Positions 33,389 to 42,496 of a stretch of 64,000 nt of DNA are shown piece after piece. Numbering within the stretch: the stretch's first letter is position 1; the number at the start of each line of letters is the position of its first letter. The notes under the pieces are model-generated. The model saw only the letters and a program-made list of their open reading frames with translations. It did not search any database and was not told the origin of the DNA. The translations under genes were made by a program, and so were the position numbers. Source of the stretch: Halovivax gelatinilyticus (GTDB lineage Archaea; Halobacteriota; Halobacteria; Halobacteriales; Natrialbaceae); the NCBI RefSeq assembly GCF_024300625.1, contig NZ_CP101322.1:1501992-1565991 (forward strand). The letters run 5' to 3'.

Positions 33389-34510
33389 ATGAGTACCTCG
33401 ACGTCCGTCTCACTCTTACTCGTCGAGGACAATCACGACGACGCGCGATTCGTCGAGCGACTCCTCTCTGAACACCAGCACGCGATGGGTCCCGAGAATT
33501 CGAGCAATCGAATCTCGATCGAATCGATCGATCACGTCGATACGCTGTCTGGGGCGATCGATGGTCTCGAAACCGACCTGCCCGACGTGGTCTTGCTGGA
33601 TCTGATGCTTCCCGATAGCGCCGGCCTCGAGACCGTCGAATCGATCGTCGAGCGGGCGCCGACGCTTCCGATCGTCGTATTGACCGGGAGAAACGACGTC
33701 GAAATCGGCGTCAACGCGATCAGACGGGGTGCACAGGACTACCTGGTGAAAGGAACGATCACCGCGGAACTGCTCGTCCGAACGATCAGGTACGCGATCG
33801 AACGCGCCCGTACGCAGCGGACGTTGCGCGATCGAAACCGCCGTCTCGAACTGTTGAACCGCCTGATTCGCGAGGAAATTCGACGGGACATGAACGTAGT
33901 CGTGGGTCGCGGCGACCAGCTCCGTGAGACACTCGACGGTGACGAGGAAACGGTGGCCGAATCGTTACTCGACGCGGCTCGTCACGCCCTCGAGCTGACG
34001 AACACGGCCACGGACCTGACGAACGTGATCGTAACGAGCGAGGGCACCGCCCGAACGCCCCTCGAGCTGACGGCGATCGTCGACGCCGAGGTCGAGCGAA
34101 TTCGCGAGACGACACCGGTGGACGTCGAGATCGAGTGTGACGTTCCCGACGAACCGGTCGTCGTCTACGGCTCGCCGATGCTCGACGCGGTGTGCAGGCA
34201 ACTTCTCAGCAACGCGGTGACATACACCGATCGGCCGGCGGCGTCGGTCGACGTCGCCGTTCGGGTCGAAGGCGATCGGGTGATTCTGGAGATCGCCGAC
34301 GACGGCGTGGGCATTCCGCCGGCACAGAAGCGAGCGATTCTCGCGTCGGTTGACGACCCGACGATCGGTGACGCGATCGGGGCCGGACTCTTTCTCGTGA
34401 CCAGCGTGCTGGATCGGTTCGGCGGCGAACTCGACATCGTCGACAACCGACCGTCCGGGACGGTCGTCTCCGTCACGCTCGATCGCTACGCGGGCGACCA
34501 GGCGGAGTGA
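33389..34510 (+). CDS. Receiver-histidine-kinase hybrid lacking the phosphoacceptor His
   Basis: The product has 373 residues. An N-terminal receiver domain has its acidic pocket (E13/D14), phosphoacceptor D71 in LLDLMLP and Lys121 in YLVKG. A dimerisation region follows with LIREEIRRDM at about 159-168. Relatives have RHDIRND here; the His position is Glu162, so this domain cannot be phosphorylated in the usual way. The ATPase domain keeps the N box (LLSNAVTY), G1 (IADDGVGI) and G2 (GAGLFLV). It may transmit a phosphorylation state without autokinase activity. It converges on the 7TM kinase gene. Confidence 0.85.
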   Translation: MSTSTSVSLLLVEDNHDDARFVERLLSEHQHAMGPENSSNRISIESIDHVDTLSGAIDGLETDLPDVVLLDLMLPDSAGLETVESIVERAPTLPIVVLTGRNDVEIGVNAIRRGAQDYLVKGTITAELLVRTIRYAIERARTQRTLRDRNRRLELLNRLIREEIRRDMNVVVGRGDQLRETLDGDEETVAESLLDAARHALELTNTATDLTNVIVTSEGTARTPLELTAIVDAEVERIRETTPVDVEIECDVPDEPVVVYGSPMLDAVCRQLLSNAVTYTDRPAASVDVAVRVEGDRVILEIADDGVGIPPAQKRAILASVDDPTIGDAIGAGLFLVTSVLDRFGGELDIVDNRPSGTVVSVTLDRYAGDQAE

Positions 34511-34563
34511 GTTCTCCGGGCCGAGACGGCCAGGACCGTCCGGTTCGATGGTCGAAACCTGGG

Positions 34564-36306
34564 TTATCGACGCTCAACCGACTCGCCGAGACCCCGCACT
34601 CGAACCGCCGTCTCATCTCCTCGGTCGATCCGTTCGAGTCGCCAGCCGTGCGCCTCGACGACGTCGCGAGCGATATCGAAGCCGGTCGGTTCCACATTTT
34701 CCGTCCCGTCCACCCTATCCACGCCGCTTTCGGATTCATCACCTGTCCCACCCGTACCGCTGACCGACCCCCCGTCAGTCTCACTCACGTCGCGTTCGGA
34801 GGCACCATCCGTCCCACCCAAACGGCTGTCGGACTCAACGAGAGATGTGTCGACCTCGACCGTGAACCCGTCTTCCGTCGACCCGATACGCACCCGCCCG
34901 TTCCCGTCCGTCCCGGCCAGACAGTACCGAAAGAGCCCCTCGAGTAACTGCTGGAAGAGGAATCCATCCGCCCTGACGTCCCGGTCGGATTCGACGACGA
35001 GTTCGTCGCCGTCGTCCCCGACGAGCGTCCAGGCCAGGTCGGAAACGGCGGCGAGCGAGACCGACTCGACCTCGTCAACGGCTCGATCACGGCGTGCGAG
35101 ATCGACGACTTCGTCGGCCAGCCGTTCGATCCGATCGGCGCCCGTGAGGACGCCGTCAACGTGCGTTACGTCGCCGGTTTGCTCGGCCAGATCCGCGCTG
35201 CCCCGGATCACCATTAGCGGTCCCTGTACGTCGTGTGAAACCACGTTCGCCACCTCGTCTAGGTGGTCAGAGCGGTCGGCGAGCTGACGGGCGCGTCTCG
35301 TCCGATCCGTAACGTCGCGAAGGACGATTCCGCGCCAATCTGCCCCGTCACGTCCGGTTTCGATCGGTGAGATGGAGAGCTGATAGTCGCGATGACCGCC
35401 GTCGGTTGGGATCGTAACCCGAGTGTCGACCGCAGACTCCCGGGCAAAGTGCGTCAGTTCGTCGAACGCGACGGAGTCGAAGAACTGCTGTCCCTGGGGT
35501 AACTCGTCGCCGGGAAACAGCGTGAGGGCCGCCTGGTTACACTCGACGATTCGATCGTGCTCGTCGATGACGACGATCGCGTCTCTGAGTTCGGCGAACA
35601 CCTGTTTACGGGCCAGCGGGACCACGCTGAGAAACTTCGCGCGATAGAGCGCCCAGCTCAGGATGAGGACGCTACCGAGCAATCCGAACGGTGTCAGGTC
35701 GGACGCCACGTCGATCACGTCGAAGAGGGTGACGACGTTCGCGACGGCGGGCGGGATCGGCGCGAGCGCGAGAGCCATCGTCTGGCGACGGTAGAGCCCG
35801 TTCGCGCGGATCGCTTGGACGATCAGTAACGCTGTCGCGCTCGTCATCAGGGCGTAGTTGACAGTCGCCTGAATCCAGAACCATCGCCCGTACGCCGGGT
35901 CGAGATCGGCGTCAGCGAGCGCGATTTCGGCGGTGAACGCGAGGGCGTGAGTCGAGTTCGTCGCGAGGACGGCGAGATCCAGGAGGAGGTATCCCGACAG
36001 TACGAACGCCGCCCGTCGATACCACCGGGGACGATTCGAGACGTCGAGGACGAGCAGGAACCAGCCGACCGAGAGGATCGACGCCGCCAGGATCCGTCCG
36101 CTGAACGCGACGGCCGTCGCCGTCGAGCCGTCGACCGTAAGGGCAACGGCGAGACTGACCGGCCAGAGCGAACAGCCGACGACGGTGATCACGAAGGCCG
36201 CGCTTCCGGGCGTATCGAGCCTTCGAAGCGGCTCCCGGAGCAGACCGAGAAGAATTACCCCGGTGATCGCGTAGCCGATGCCGACGGGTCCGAGCGAATC
36301 GAGCAT
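34564..36306 (-). CDS. 7TM-PAS sensor histidine kinase with decayed ATP-binding domain
   Basis: A 580-residue protein from the ATG at 36306. Seven membrane helices fill about residues 8-225 (histidine kinase N-terminal 7TM type), a PAS domain about 235-335, and the dimerisation domain has the phosphoacceptor H358 in NVVSHDVQGPL. The catalytic domain is damaged: the N box reads LLEGLFRYCLAG with no Asn, the G1 motif is absent, and a Gly/Asp/Ser-rich stretch of about 45 residues replaces the ATP lid. The last 60 residues (FDIARDVVEAHGW) again look like the family. It may be phosphorylated by another kinase rather than by itself. Confidence 0.85.
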   Translation of the reverse strand: MLDSLGPVGIGYAITGVILLGLLREPLRRLDTPGSAAFVITVVGCSLWPVSLAVALTVDGSTATAVAFSGRILAASILSVGWFLLVLDVSNRPRWYRRAAFVLSGYLLLDLAVLATNSTHALAFTAEIALADADLDPAYGRWFWIQATVNYALMTSATALLIVQAIRANGLYRRQTMALALAPIPPAVANVVTLFDVIDVASDLTPFGLLGSVLILSWALYRAKFLSVVPLARKQVFAELRDAIVVIDEHDRIVECNQAALTLFPGDELPQGQQFFDSVAFDELTHFARESAVDTRVTIPTDGGHRDYQLSISPIETGRDGADWRGIVLRDVTDRTRRARQLADRSDHLDEVANVVSHDVQGPLMVIRGSADLAEQTGDVTHVDGVLTGADRIERLADEVVDLARRDRAVDEVESVSLAAVSDLAWTLVGDDGDELVVESDRDVRADGFLFQQLLEGLFRYCLAGTDGNGRVRIGSTEDGFTVEVDTSLVESDSRLGGTDGASERDVSETDGGSVSGTGGTGDESESGVDRVDGTENVEPTGFDIARDVVEAHGWRLERIDRGDETAVRVRGLGESVERR

Positions 36307-36588
36307 GCGATTACGACCGCTCCGACTCGTTTCGCGGTGCCGGCTCGTCGGGCGAACCCGATGGGGCGAATCCGACCGATCGAACGATGGCTCTACCCTG
36401 GTCGACGGCACGCGCTATCTCCCGCAACCGATCGGCGTGACGTCGGCCGAAGGCGGGTGGGAGGAACTCCATACATTCGAGTGAATGCCGGACGAAATAA
36501 CCCTACGGTAACGGCGACGTAATCGCTCGACTTACCTCCGGGTAACCCGCTCCGGCGGTTTATATACCAGGCCGCGGCCAGAGAGCGC
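36307..36588. other. Intergenic region between divergent genes
   Basis: 282 bases with presumed promoters for the 7TM kinase (left) and the NucS-like gene (right, GGTTTATATACC at 36557-36568, about 20-30 bases before its ATG). No small gene was recognised. Confidence 0.55.
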
Positions 36589-37335
36589 ATGCTCGAAGAT
36601 ACCATTCGCGTCCTCGCCGGCGACTGCACCGTCGTGTTCGACGACGCGGAGCGTTCTGAGTACCGAGGCCGAGTGACGACGCTCGTCAAGCCCGACAACA
36701 CCGTTCTGGTTCACGACGTCGACGGCTATCAGCCGGTGGCCTGGCTCACCCGGGCCGACAGCGTGTCCAGCGATCGGTCCGGCGGGTTTAGCCTCGTCGC
36801 GAGAAAAGACGATCAGACGCTTCGAATCGCGACGCACGACCGGGAGGGATTCACCTCCTATCGCGGCTCGCCGGCCGGGACGCCCGTGGGATTGTGTCCG
36901 ACGTGTGATGGGATGTTGATTCGGGCGAGCGGGGTCCGCTGTGTTGACTGTGGCGTCCGGTACGCCCTCCCCGCCGATTCCGACGTTCGGGAGGATCGGT
37001 GTGAGTGTGGGTTGCCACGAATTCGGGCCGAACGCGGCCTGGCGTTCGACGTCTGTCTCGACCGTCAGTGTGAGTCGCTCGACGACGCCGTCCGCGAGGC
37101 GTTCGACCGCGAGTGGGCGTGTCCGGACTGTGGCGACGACCTTCGGATCCTCCGGCGGGGCGGGCTCATCGCCGGTTGTGAGAACTACCCCGACTGCGAG
37201 ACGGGGTACGTCGTCCCCGCCGGCGTGGTAGACGGCGAGTGTTCCTGTGGGCTGCCGACGTTCGACACCGGGACCGGGCGACGGTGTCTCGACGCCACGT
37301 GTGAAGAGCTCGTCGAATCGGCGGTGGCCGACTGA
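36589..37335 (+). CDS. NucS N-terminal-like domain with topoisomerase-type zinc ribbons
   Basis: A 248-residue protein. The first 95 residues (MLEDTIRVLAGDCTVVFD ... KPDNTVLVHDVDGYQPVAWL) match the DNA-binding N-terminal domain of endonuclease NucS. The nuclease domain is missing. In its place are cysteine-rich ribbons of the topoisomerase I C4 type: CPTC with CVDC, CECG, CPDCGDD with CENYPDC, and CSCG. It probably binds branched or single-stranded DNA. A TATA box (TTTATATA) lies 20-30 bases upstream, so the message is leaderless. It is transcribed toward the tRNA-splicing endonuclease gene. Confidence 0.8.
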   Translation: MLEDTIRVLAGDCTVVFDDAERSEYRGRVTTLVKPDNTVLVHDVDGYQPVAWLTRADSVSSDRSGGFSLVARKDDQTLRIATHDREGFTSYRGSPAGTPVGLCPTCDGMLIRASGVRCVDCGVRYALPADSDVREDRCECGLPRIRAERGLAFDVCLDRQCESLDDAVREAFDREWACPDCGDDLRILRRGGLIAGCENYPDCETGYVVPAGVVDGECSCGLPTFDTGTGRRCLDATCEELVESAVAD

Positions 37336-37513
37336 GATGACCGATCGACCGCGCTCCCCCCGTCGCCGCGATCGAGACCACATCGAGGAGCGACCTACAG
37401 CCGGTGATCGACGGCCGACGGGCAACGCCGGAAAGCGGCCTCGCACCCACTGGCCCGATTGTCACTCGCGGCCGTTCCAACACCCCTTTGTGCGGCGACA
37501 ACCACGCTCGTGT

Positions 37514-38626
37514 ATGACAGCTGAGGGCGTGCTCGACGGCGACGTCGTCCGCGTCGGTGGCGACGCACGACAGCGATTTCACGACGCTCGCGGCTACGGC
37601 TATCCACTCTCTGGTAACGAAATTGCGCTCGCTCCGGTCGAAGCGGCCCACTTACTCTACACCGAGAACCTCACGGGCGTCCATGACGGAGACGAAACGC
37701 TCGACTTTCGTGGGTTTCTTACCCGCGAACCCGGCGCTGACTTCGGCGCCCGGTTTCTCGTCTACGCCGACCTGCGTTCCCGCGGGCTGTATCTCTCGCC
37801 GGCGACCGAACCGTGGCTCGACGTCGACGCGTTCGGACCACTCTCCGATTCGACGGATTTCGCCGTCTACCCCCGCGGCAAGGGCCCGGGCGACGGCGTA
37901 CTCGAGTACGCCGTCCGCGTCATCGGCGAACGGACGGACGTCCCCGCGAGAACGCTCGAACCCGGCGTGATCGCGATCGTCGACGAAGAGAGCGAACTCA
38001 CCTACTTCGAGATCGATGCGCCGACGATCGAGGGCGAAAGCGTCCGTGTCACTGATCCGTCGCTCGGGATCGCCGACGCCGCCTCGATCGAGGCGACCCT
38101 CCTCGACGATCGGATCGTCGTCTGGGACCCGCCGACGGCGCTCTACGAGCGTCCCTTCTACGGACAGCCGCTCGAGGGTCGAACGTACGACGGCGACCGA
38201 CCGACGATCCAGTGCTCGCTGGTGGAGGGTGCGTACCTCGCGACCCACGGAATCGTCGATCTCGATCCCGCCGCCGTCCGTTCGCGCGGTCTCGCGGTTG
38301 AGGGTGATCGATTCGATCGACGGTATCGCGTTTACGAGGCGTTACGCGAACGCGGTGTCGTCCCGAAGACGGGCTACAAGTTCGGCGCGGACTTTCGCAC
38401 CTACGCAGCCGTCGATGGAGTCGACGATCTCGGCCACTCCGAGCTACTCATCCGGGCGCTCTCGGCCGACCACGTCTTCGAACCTCGAGATCTGTCGCTC
38501 GACGTCCGACTGGCCCACGGCGTCAGAAAGACGATGGTCGTCGCGCTGGCCGACGGCGCGCCTCGGCACCCGGACGACCCCGAGGAAGGTATCTCCTGGC
38601 GGTCGATCCGACGGTTGACGCCGTGA
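37514..38626 (+). CDS. endA: tRNA-splicing endonuclease, two-repeat archaeal form
   Basis: A 370-residue protein made of two tandem endonuclease repeats, the form that acts as a homodimer. The catalytic triad is in the second repeat: Y297 (FRTY), H308 (LGHSE) and K339 (GVRKTMVV). The first repeat keeps the fold but not the triad. It cuts bulge-helix-bulge introns from pre-tRNA and pre-rRNA. The start at 37514 (MTAEGVL) is the first Met next to the conserved text. A tryptophanyl-tRNA synthetase gene is on the same strand 8 kb further on. Confidence 0.95.
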   Translation: MTAEGVLDGDVVRVGGDARQRFHDARGYGYPLSGNEIALAPVEAAHLLYTENLTGVHDGDETLDFRGFLTREPGADFGARFLVYADLRSRGLYLSPATEPWLDVDAFGPLSDSTDFAVYPRGKGPGDGVLEYAVRVIGERTDVPARTLEPGVIAIVDEESELTYFEIDAPTIEGESVRVTDPSLGIADAASIEATLLDDRIVVWDPPTALYERPFYGQPLEGRTYDGDRPTIQCSLVEGAYLATHGIVDLDPAAVRSRGLAVEGDRFDRRYRVYEALRERGVVPKTGYKFGADFRTYAAVDGVDDLGHSELLIRALSADHVFEPRDLSLDVRLAHGVRKTMVVALADGAPRHPDDPEEGISWRSIRRLTP

Positions 38627-38644
38627 GAATCCGCCCGGAACGTC

Positions 38645-39577
38645 TTAGGGCTCGTAGTGTTCTCGGTGGACGACTTCCTCCTCCCCGTCGACGATGGCGT
38701 ACACCGTGAGTTCGTCTCCTTCCGGATCGAGGTCGACGGAGAACCGCGCGGCTGCTCCGATCGGCTCGACGCCGCCCGAGCCGAGCGCGATCGTCGATTC
38801 CAGGCGTGCGGCGTCGATATCGGGATCCGGATCGTCGACGAACGTGACTTCGGCCGTGTGTATCTCGTCGCCGTCGATGAACGCCGCCATTTCTCCGTCC
38901 TCGTCGAGTTCCTGGACATCGTACTCGATAGCTTCGACGAGGCGTCCCTCCTCGTCGGTGACGGGCTCTCGGAAGTCGTCGATGGTTCCCTGGGGCGGGC
39001 CGGTCCAGAGGATCGTCCACTCGCCGTCGTCGACGAACAGGACCCAGTGAGACTCCTCGTCGACCTCGTCCGGATACCCGTAACCGTCGGGGTCGGTGTC
39101 GGTCCACTCCGTGCGGACGAGGGCGGTGTCGTCACCGTCGATCAGCTCGAGCGCCTCGTCTTCGAGCCAGAACTCGAGGGCCTCGACGTGTTCGACCTCG
39201 GCCAGTTCGACGTCTGTCTCGAGCAGTTCGACGTCGACGTTCTCGAAGGACGCGGGCTCGGTTTCCTGGATTTCCCAGTCGTCGTCGGATTCGTCCACCA
39301 TCCGCTCGATCCACGTGGGATCGACCGGACTGTCGTCGTACGCGAGGTCACTCATCGTTTCCTCGTCGCCCGCTTGACCGGCTTCGATGTACGTTTCGAC
39401 CGCTTCGACCGCGCCGTGGGGGTCCACATCGTCGTTCTGGTTGGCCCCGTTGGCGCTACCAGCGCCGGGCTGGTCGTCGTCTTCGTCGTCCGTCCGGTCG
39501 GTGACGTCGTCGAGACAGCCGGCGAGGGTACTGACTGTGACCGCGCCGACCGCCGCCACGCATGAGCGTCTATCCAT
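38645..39577 (-). CDS. Tat lipoprotein of unknown function
   Basis: A 310-residue product. The N-terminus MDRRSCVAAV with lipobox LAGC (Cys21) indicates a membrane-anchored external protein. After an acidic linker (about 25-50) comes a domain with a NTF2/DUF4878-like beginning (AVEAVETYIEAGQAGDEETMSDL) and a mostly beta second half ending EVVHREHY. The function is unknown. It converges with endA. Confidence 0.75.
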   Translation of the reverse strand: MDRRSCVAAVGAVTVSTLAGCLDDVTDRTDDEDDDQPGAGSANGANQNDDVDPHGAVEAVETYIEAGQAGDEETMSDLAYDDSPVDPTWIERMVDESDDDWEIQETEPASFENVDVELLETDVELAEVEHVEALEFWLEDEALELIDGDDTALVRTEWTDTDPDGYGYPDEVDEESHWVLFVDDGEWTILWTGPPQGTIDDFREPVTDEEGRLVEAIEYDVQELDEDGEMAAFIDGDEIHTAEVTFVDDPDPDIDAARLESTIALGSGGVEPIGAAARFSVDLDPEGDELTVYAIVDGEEEVVHREHYEP

Positions 39578-39782
39578 AATTGGGGGTAGCTACCGTCAAA
39601 TAATCAATCTTTCCAACTAGTTCGAACCGACGTAAAATGCTGCGGCTGATCTAGATGGATCGGCCCTCGCACGACTCACCGATTCGGTGTGCTCACCGGA
39701 GTGGCACTCGTCCTATCGCTTCGGTACTGACAGGCCGAACAATGGTGACCCTTTTTGCCGGTCGGGCCGCTAGTCTGACTGA

Positions 39783-40649
39783 ATGGGCGAGGAGTACGGC
39801 CTGGTCGATACGGAGACCGTGGAGATCGAAGGCGACGAGTGGGAAGAGATCGACGTCTCGGACACGGAAGCAGACCGAATCGCCAGAAAACGCGACCGCG
39901 AGTTCGACCAGTTTCGAAAACGCCTGACTGACGCCGATCAGTTCAAAGTCGAACAGTCGGTGTTCGACGACGCGACGTTCGCCGCGCTCTACAAGCTCGT
40001 CCAGGACGGACACGTCGAGGCGTTCGGCGGGCCGATATCGACGGGAAAGGAGGCCAACGTCTACCAGGCGCTCGGTCCCGACGACACCGACGTCGCGGTC
40101 AAAGTCTACCGCATCAACGCCTCGAACTTCCGGCAGATGCGCGACTACCTCGAGGGCGACCCGCGCTTCGAAGGGCTCGGCGGAAAGAAGAAGGACGTCG
40201 TTCTCGCCTGGGTGAAAAAGGAGTTCGCGAATCTGAAACGGGCGAAGCGAGCGGGTGTCCGGGTTCCCGAGCCGATCGCGACGGAGCGTAACGTCCTGGT
40301 GATGGAGTACATCGGCGACGAGTCCGGGCGCGCAAAGCGTCTCGGCGAGGTCCACGTCGAGAACCCGGAGACGGCCTACGAGGTTATGCGCGAGTACATG
40401 CGTCGGCTCTACGCGGCTGGCATCGTCCACGGCGACCTGAGCGAGTACAACGTGGTGTTTCAGGACGGCCAACTGGTCGTCATCGACCTCGGTCAGGCGG
40501 TGACGGTCCACCACCCGAACAGCCGCGGATTTTTAGAGCGCGATTGTCGGAACGTCGCCTCGTTCTTCGGCCGTCAGGGAATGGACGTCGACGGTGACGA
40601 TGTCCTCGAGTTTGTCACGCAGCCAGAGCCGGATCCGTCGCGAGAGTGA
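39783..40649 (+). CDS. rio1: RIO1-type serine/threonine kinase
   Basis: A protein of 288 residues with the RIO1 markers: nucleotide loop STGKEANVY (86-94), Lys107 in VAVKVYR, catalytic HGDLSEYN (D218 in the loop), and metal-binding IDLGQAV (D235). An acidic N-terminal helix precedes the kinase. It acts in maturation of the small ribosomal subunit. In many archaea a KH-domain partner gene follows rio1 directly. Here that KH gene is 11 kb away (51852-52421) and a block of signalling, transport and other genes lies between them. Confidence 0.93.
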   Translation: MGEEYGLVDTETVEIEGDEWEEIDVSDTEADRIARKRDREFDQFRKRLTDADQFKVEQSVFDDATFAALYKLVQDGHVEAFGGPISTGKEANVYQALGPDDTDVAVKVYRINASNFRQMRDYLEGDPRFEGLGGKKKDVVLAWVKKEFANLKRAKRAGVRVPEPIATERNVLVMEYIGDESGRAKRLGEVHVENPETAYEVMREYMRRLYAAGIVHGDLSEYNVVFQDGQLVVIDLGQAVTVHHPNSRGFLERDCRNVASFFGRQGMDVDGDDVLEFVTQPEPDPSRE

Positions 40650-40660
40650 GTGCTACGAAG

Positions 40661-40683
40661 CCTCGGGGCTCGACCCCGAGGCG
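40661..40683. terminator. Hairpin between rio1 and the convergent kinase gene
   Basis: A 9-bp perfect stem GCCTCGGGG (40661-40669) and CCCCGAGGC (40675-40683) with a five-base loop, placed between two converging genes. It could end transcription from both sides. Confidence 0.5.
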
Positions 40684-40698
40684 GTTCACAGCAGTGGG

Positions 40699-42396
40699 TC
40701 AGTCGTCGGTGACCGTGAGAGAGAGTTCGACGCGCGTCCCGCCGAGTTCGTCGTCCCGGCCGATCGTGAGCGTTCCGCCGGATCGGTTCGCGACCAGTCG
40801 AACCAGCCAGAGGCCGATGCCGGACCCGTGCTCCAGGTCGGATTCGGTGCCGGCTTCGATCGGTGCGAGTTCGTGGGCGTCGATACCGGGTCCGTCGTCG
40901 GCCACGACGAGTCGGACCGTCTCGCCAGTCGCGTCGGTACGGATCGCGACGGTCGGTGTCGGAGCGTCGTTGTGGACGACCGCGTTCGTGAGGAGCTCCT
41001 CGATCGCCAGGTCGAGTCCGGGGTGTACGGAGACTGTTAGTGCGTCGACGTCGACCTCGAATCGGGCGTTCGGATGGCCGTCCGCCATCGCCGCTACTCG
41101 GCGCTCGACGACGCGATCGATGGCGACGGAGTGCTCGTCTCCGGCGTCGAGTACCCGTTCTAGGTCTTTCGCCTTCTCGCTGTGGCCGAGGATGCGCTCC
41201 GTGTACTCCTCGATCGTTCGGAGCGAGTCGTCGATCGCGGGATCGTTCGAGCGATCACCGATCAGCTCGGCGTGGCCGCCGATCACGGTCAGCTCGGTAC
41301 GGATATTGTGTCTGAACACCCGCGAGAGCACCTGTTTGAGCAGATCGAGGTCTCTCTCGCGAGCTCGTTGATCGGTGACGTCTCTGATCACGAGTAGCGT
41401 CCCCGAAACGGTGTGACCGTGCTCGATCGGTCGAACGTCGACGACGAGGTGGTGCGTCTCGCCATCGGCGTCGACGGTCACGTCGATCCCGGTTCCGTGA
41501 CCGACTTCGGCGGCGGCGAGCAGCGCGGGGTGGTGTCCACAGCGATCTGCGAAGGGCGTTCCCAGCACGTTCGTCGACCGGTCGAAGTAGCGTCCGGCCG
41601 ACGGGTTCGCGTCGACGATCAGGCCGTCTCGGTCGACGGAGATCACCGCATCGGACATGTGTTCGACGGCCTGGCGCCGACTGACGGGAGCGAGGCCGAA
41701 GAGCCGGTAGCGAAAGAGCGCGAGCCCCCACAACGCCGTCGTGAGCAGAAACAGCGCGGGCGTTAGATCGACGTAGCTGGGAACGGCGTCGACGGTCCGA
41801 AACAGGTGGGTGTTGAGCGCGCCAGGAAACCCGATCGCCCAGCCGGCGAGTAACAACAGGAGCTGACGACGGTGGTCGTCGACGGCCGATCGCAGATCCT
41901 GGGCGAGCACCCCGGCGGGAACCATCACCATGACGACCGCGAAGCCGATGTGGATCAGGTACCAGGGACCGAGGACGAACTCGCCGATGCCGGCCGGATT
42001 CGACGGCGTCTCCGCGGCGAGCACGAGGTGGTGAAGCGAGTTCGTCGCGGTGAGGACGACCGTCGCGACGGGAATCGCCAGGAGGGCGACGAAAGAGGGA
42101 CGTGGAACGGAAATGCGTTCACGTCTGGTGTACTCCCAGACGAACAGTGGCCAGCCGAATATCACCAGCAATTGAAACGCGTGTCGAAGCGTCGTATTTA
42201 CGGTGACCGACGTGAACTGCGCCGGCCAGGTGATGAGCGCGAGCATGATCGACCAGCCGGCCATCCCGATAACGCACAGTAGAAACCCCCTGGCACCGGG
42301 TTTCGCCAGGTTTCGGTAGGTGAAGACGGCGACGCCGGCGATCGGGACGGCGCAAATGACCATAACAAACGCCAGCGACTGGGCGACACTCGACAT
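40699..42396 (-). CDS. 7TM-PAS sensor histidine kinase
   Basis: The product has 565 residues. Seven membrane helices occupy about residues 5-235, a PAS domain about 240-340, and the dimerisation domain carries the phosphoacceptor H363 in RVFRHNIRTEL. The ATPase domain is complete: N box LLTNAVVHND, G1 VADDGPGID and G2 GSGIGLWLV. This is therefore a working kinase, in contrast to the related one at 34564-36306. No response regulator gene is adjacent, so its partner is elsewhere. Confidence 0.9.
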   Translation of the reverse strand: MSSVAQSLAFVMVICAVPIAGVAVFTYRNLAKPGARGFLLCVIGMAGWSIMLALITWPAQFTSVTVNTTLRHAFQLLVIFGWPLFVWEYTRRERISVPRPSFVALLAIPVATVVLTATNSLHHLVLAAETPSNPAGIGEFVLGPWYLIHIGFAVVMVMVPAGVLAQDLRSAVDDHRRQLLLLLAGWAIGFPGALNTHLFRTVDAVPSYVDLTPALFLLTTALWGLALFRYRLFGLAPVSRRQAVEHMSDAVISVDRDGLIVDANPSAGRYFDRSTNVLGTPFADRCGHHPALLAAAEVGHGTGIDVTVDADGETHHLVVDVRPIEHGHTVSGTLLVIRDVTDQRARERDLDLLKQVLSRVFRHNIRTELTVIGGHAELIGDRSNDPAIDDSLRTIEEYTERILGHSEKAKDLERVLDAGDEHSVAIDRVVERRVAAMADGHPNARFEVDVDALTVSVHPGLDLAIEELLTNAVVHNDAPTPTVAIRTDATGETVRLVVADDGPGIDAHELAPIEAGTESDLEHGSGIGLWLVRLVANRSGGTLTIGRDDELGGTRVELSLTVTDD

Positions 42397-42496
42397 GGTC
42401 GTTTCCAGAAGGGCTCGATCCGCTTATATAGGTGTGGGCCGCCGCCCCAGCGAATTTCCGGGAAACTGGTGTCGCGAGGTTCTCGAAGCCCCATCG

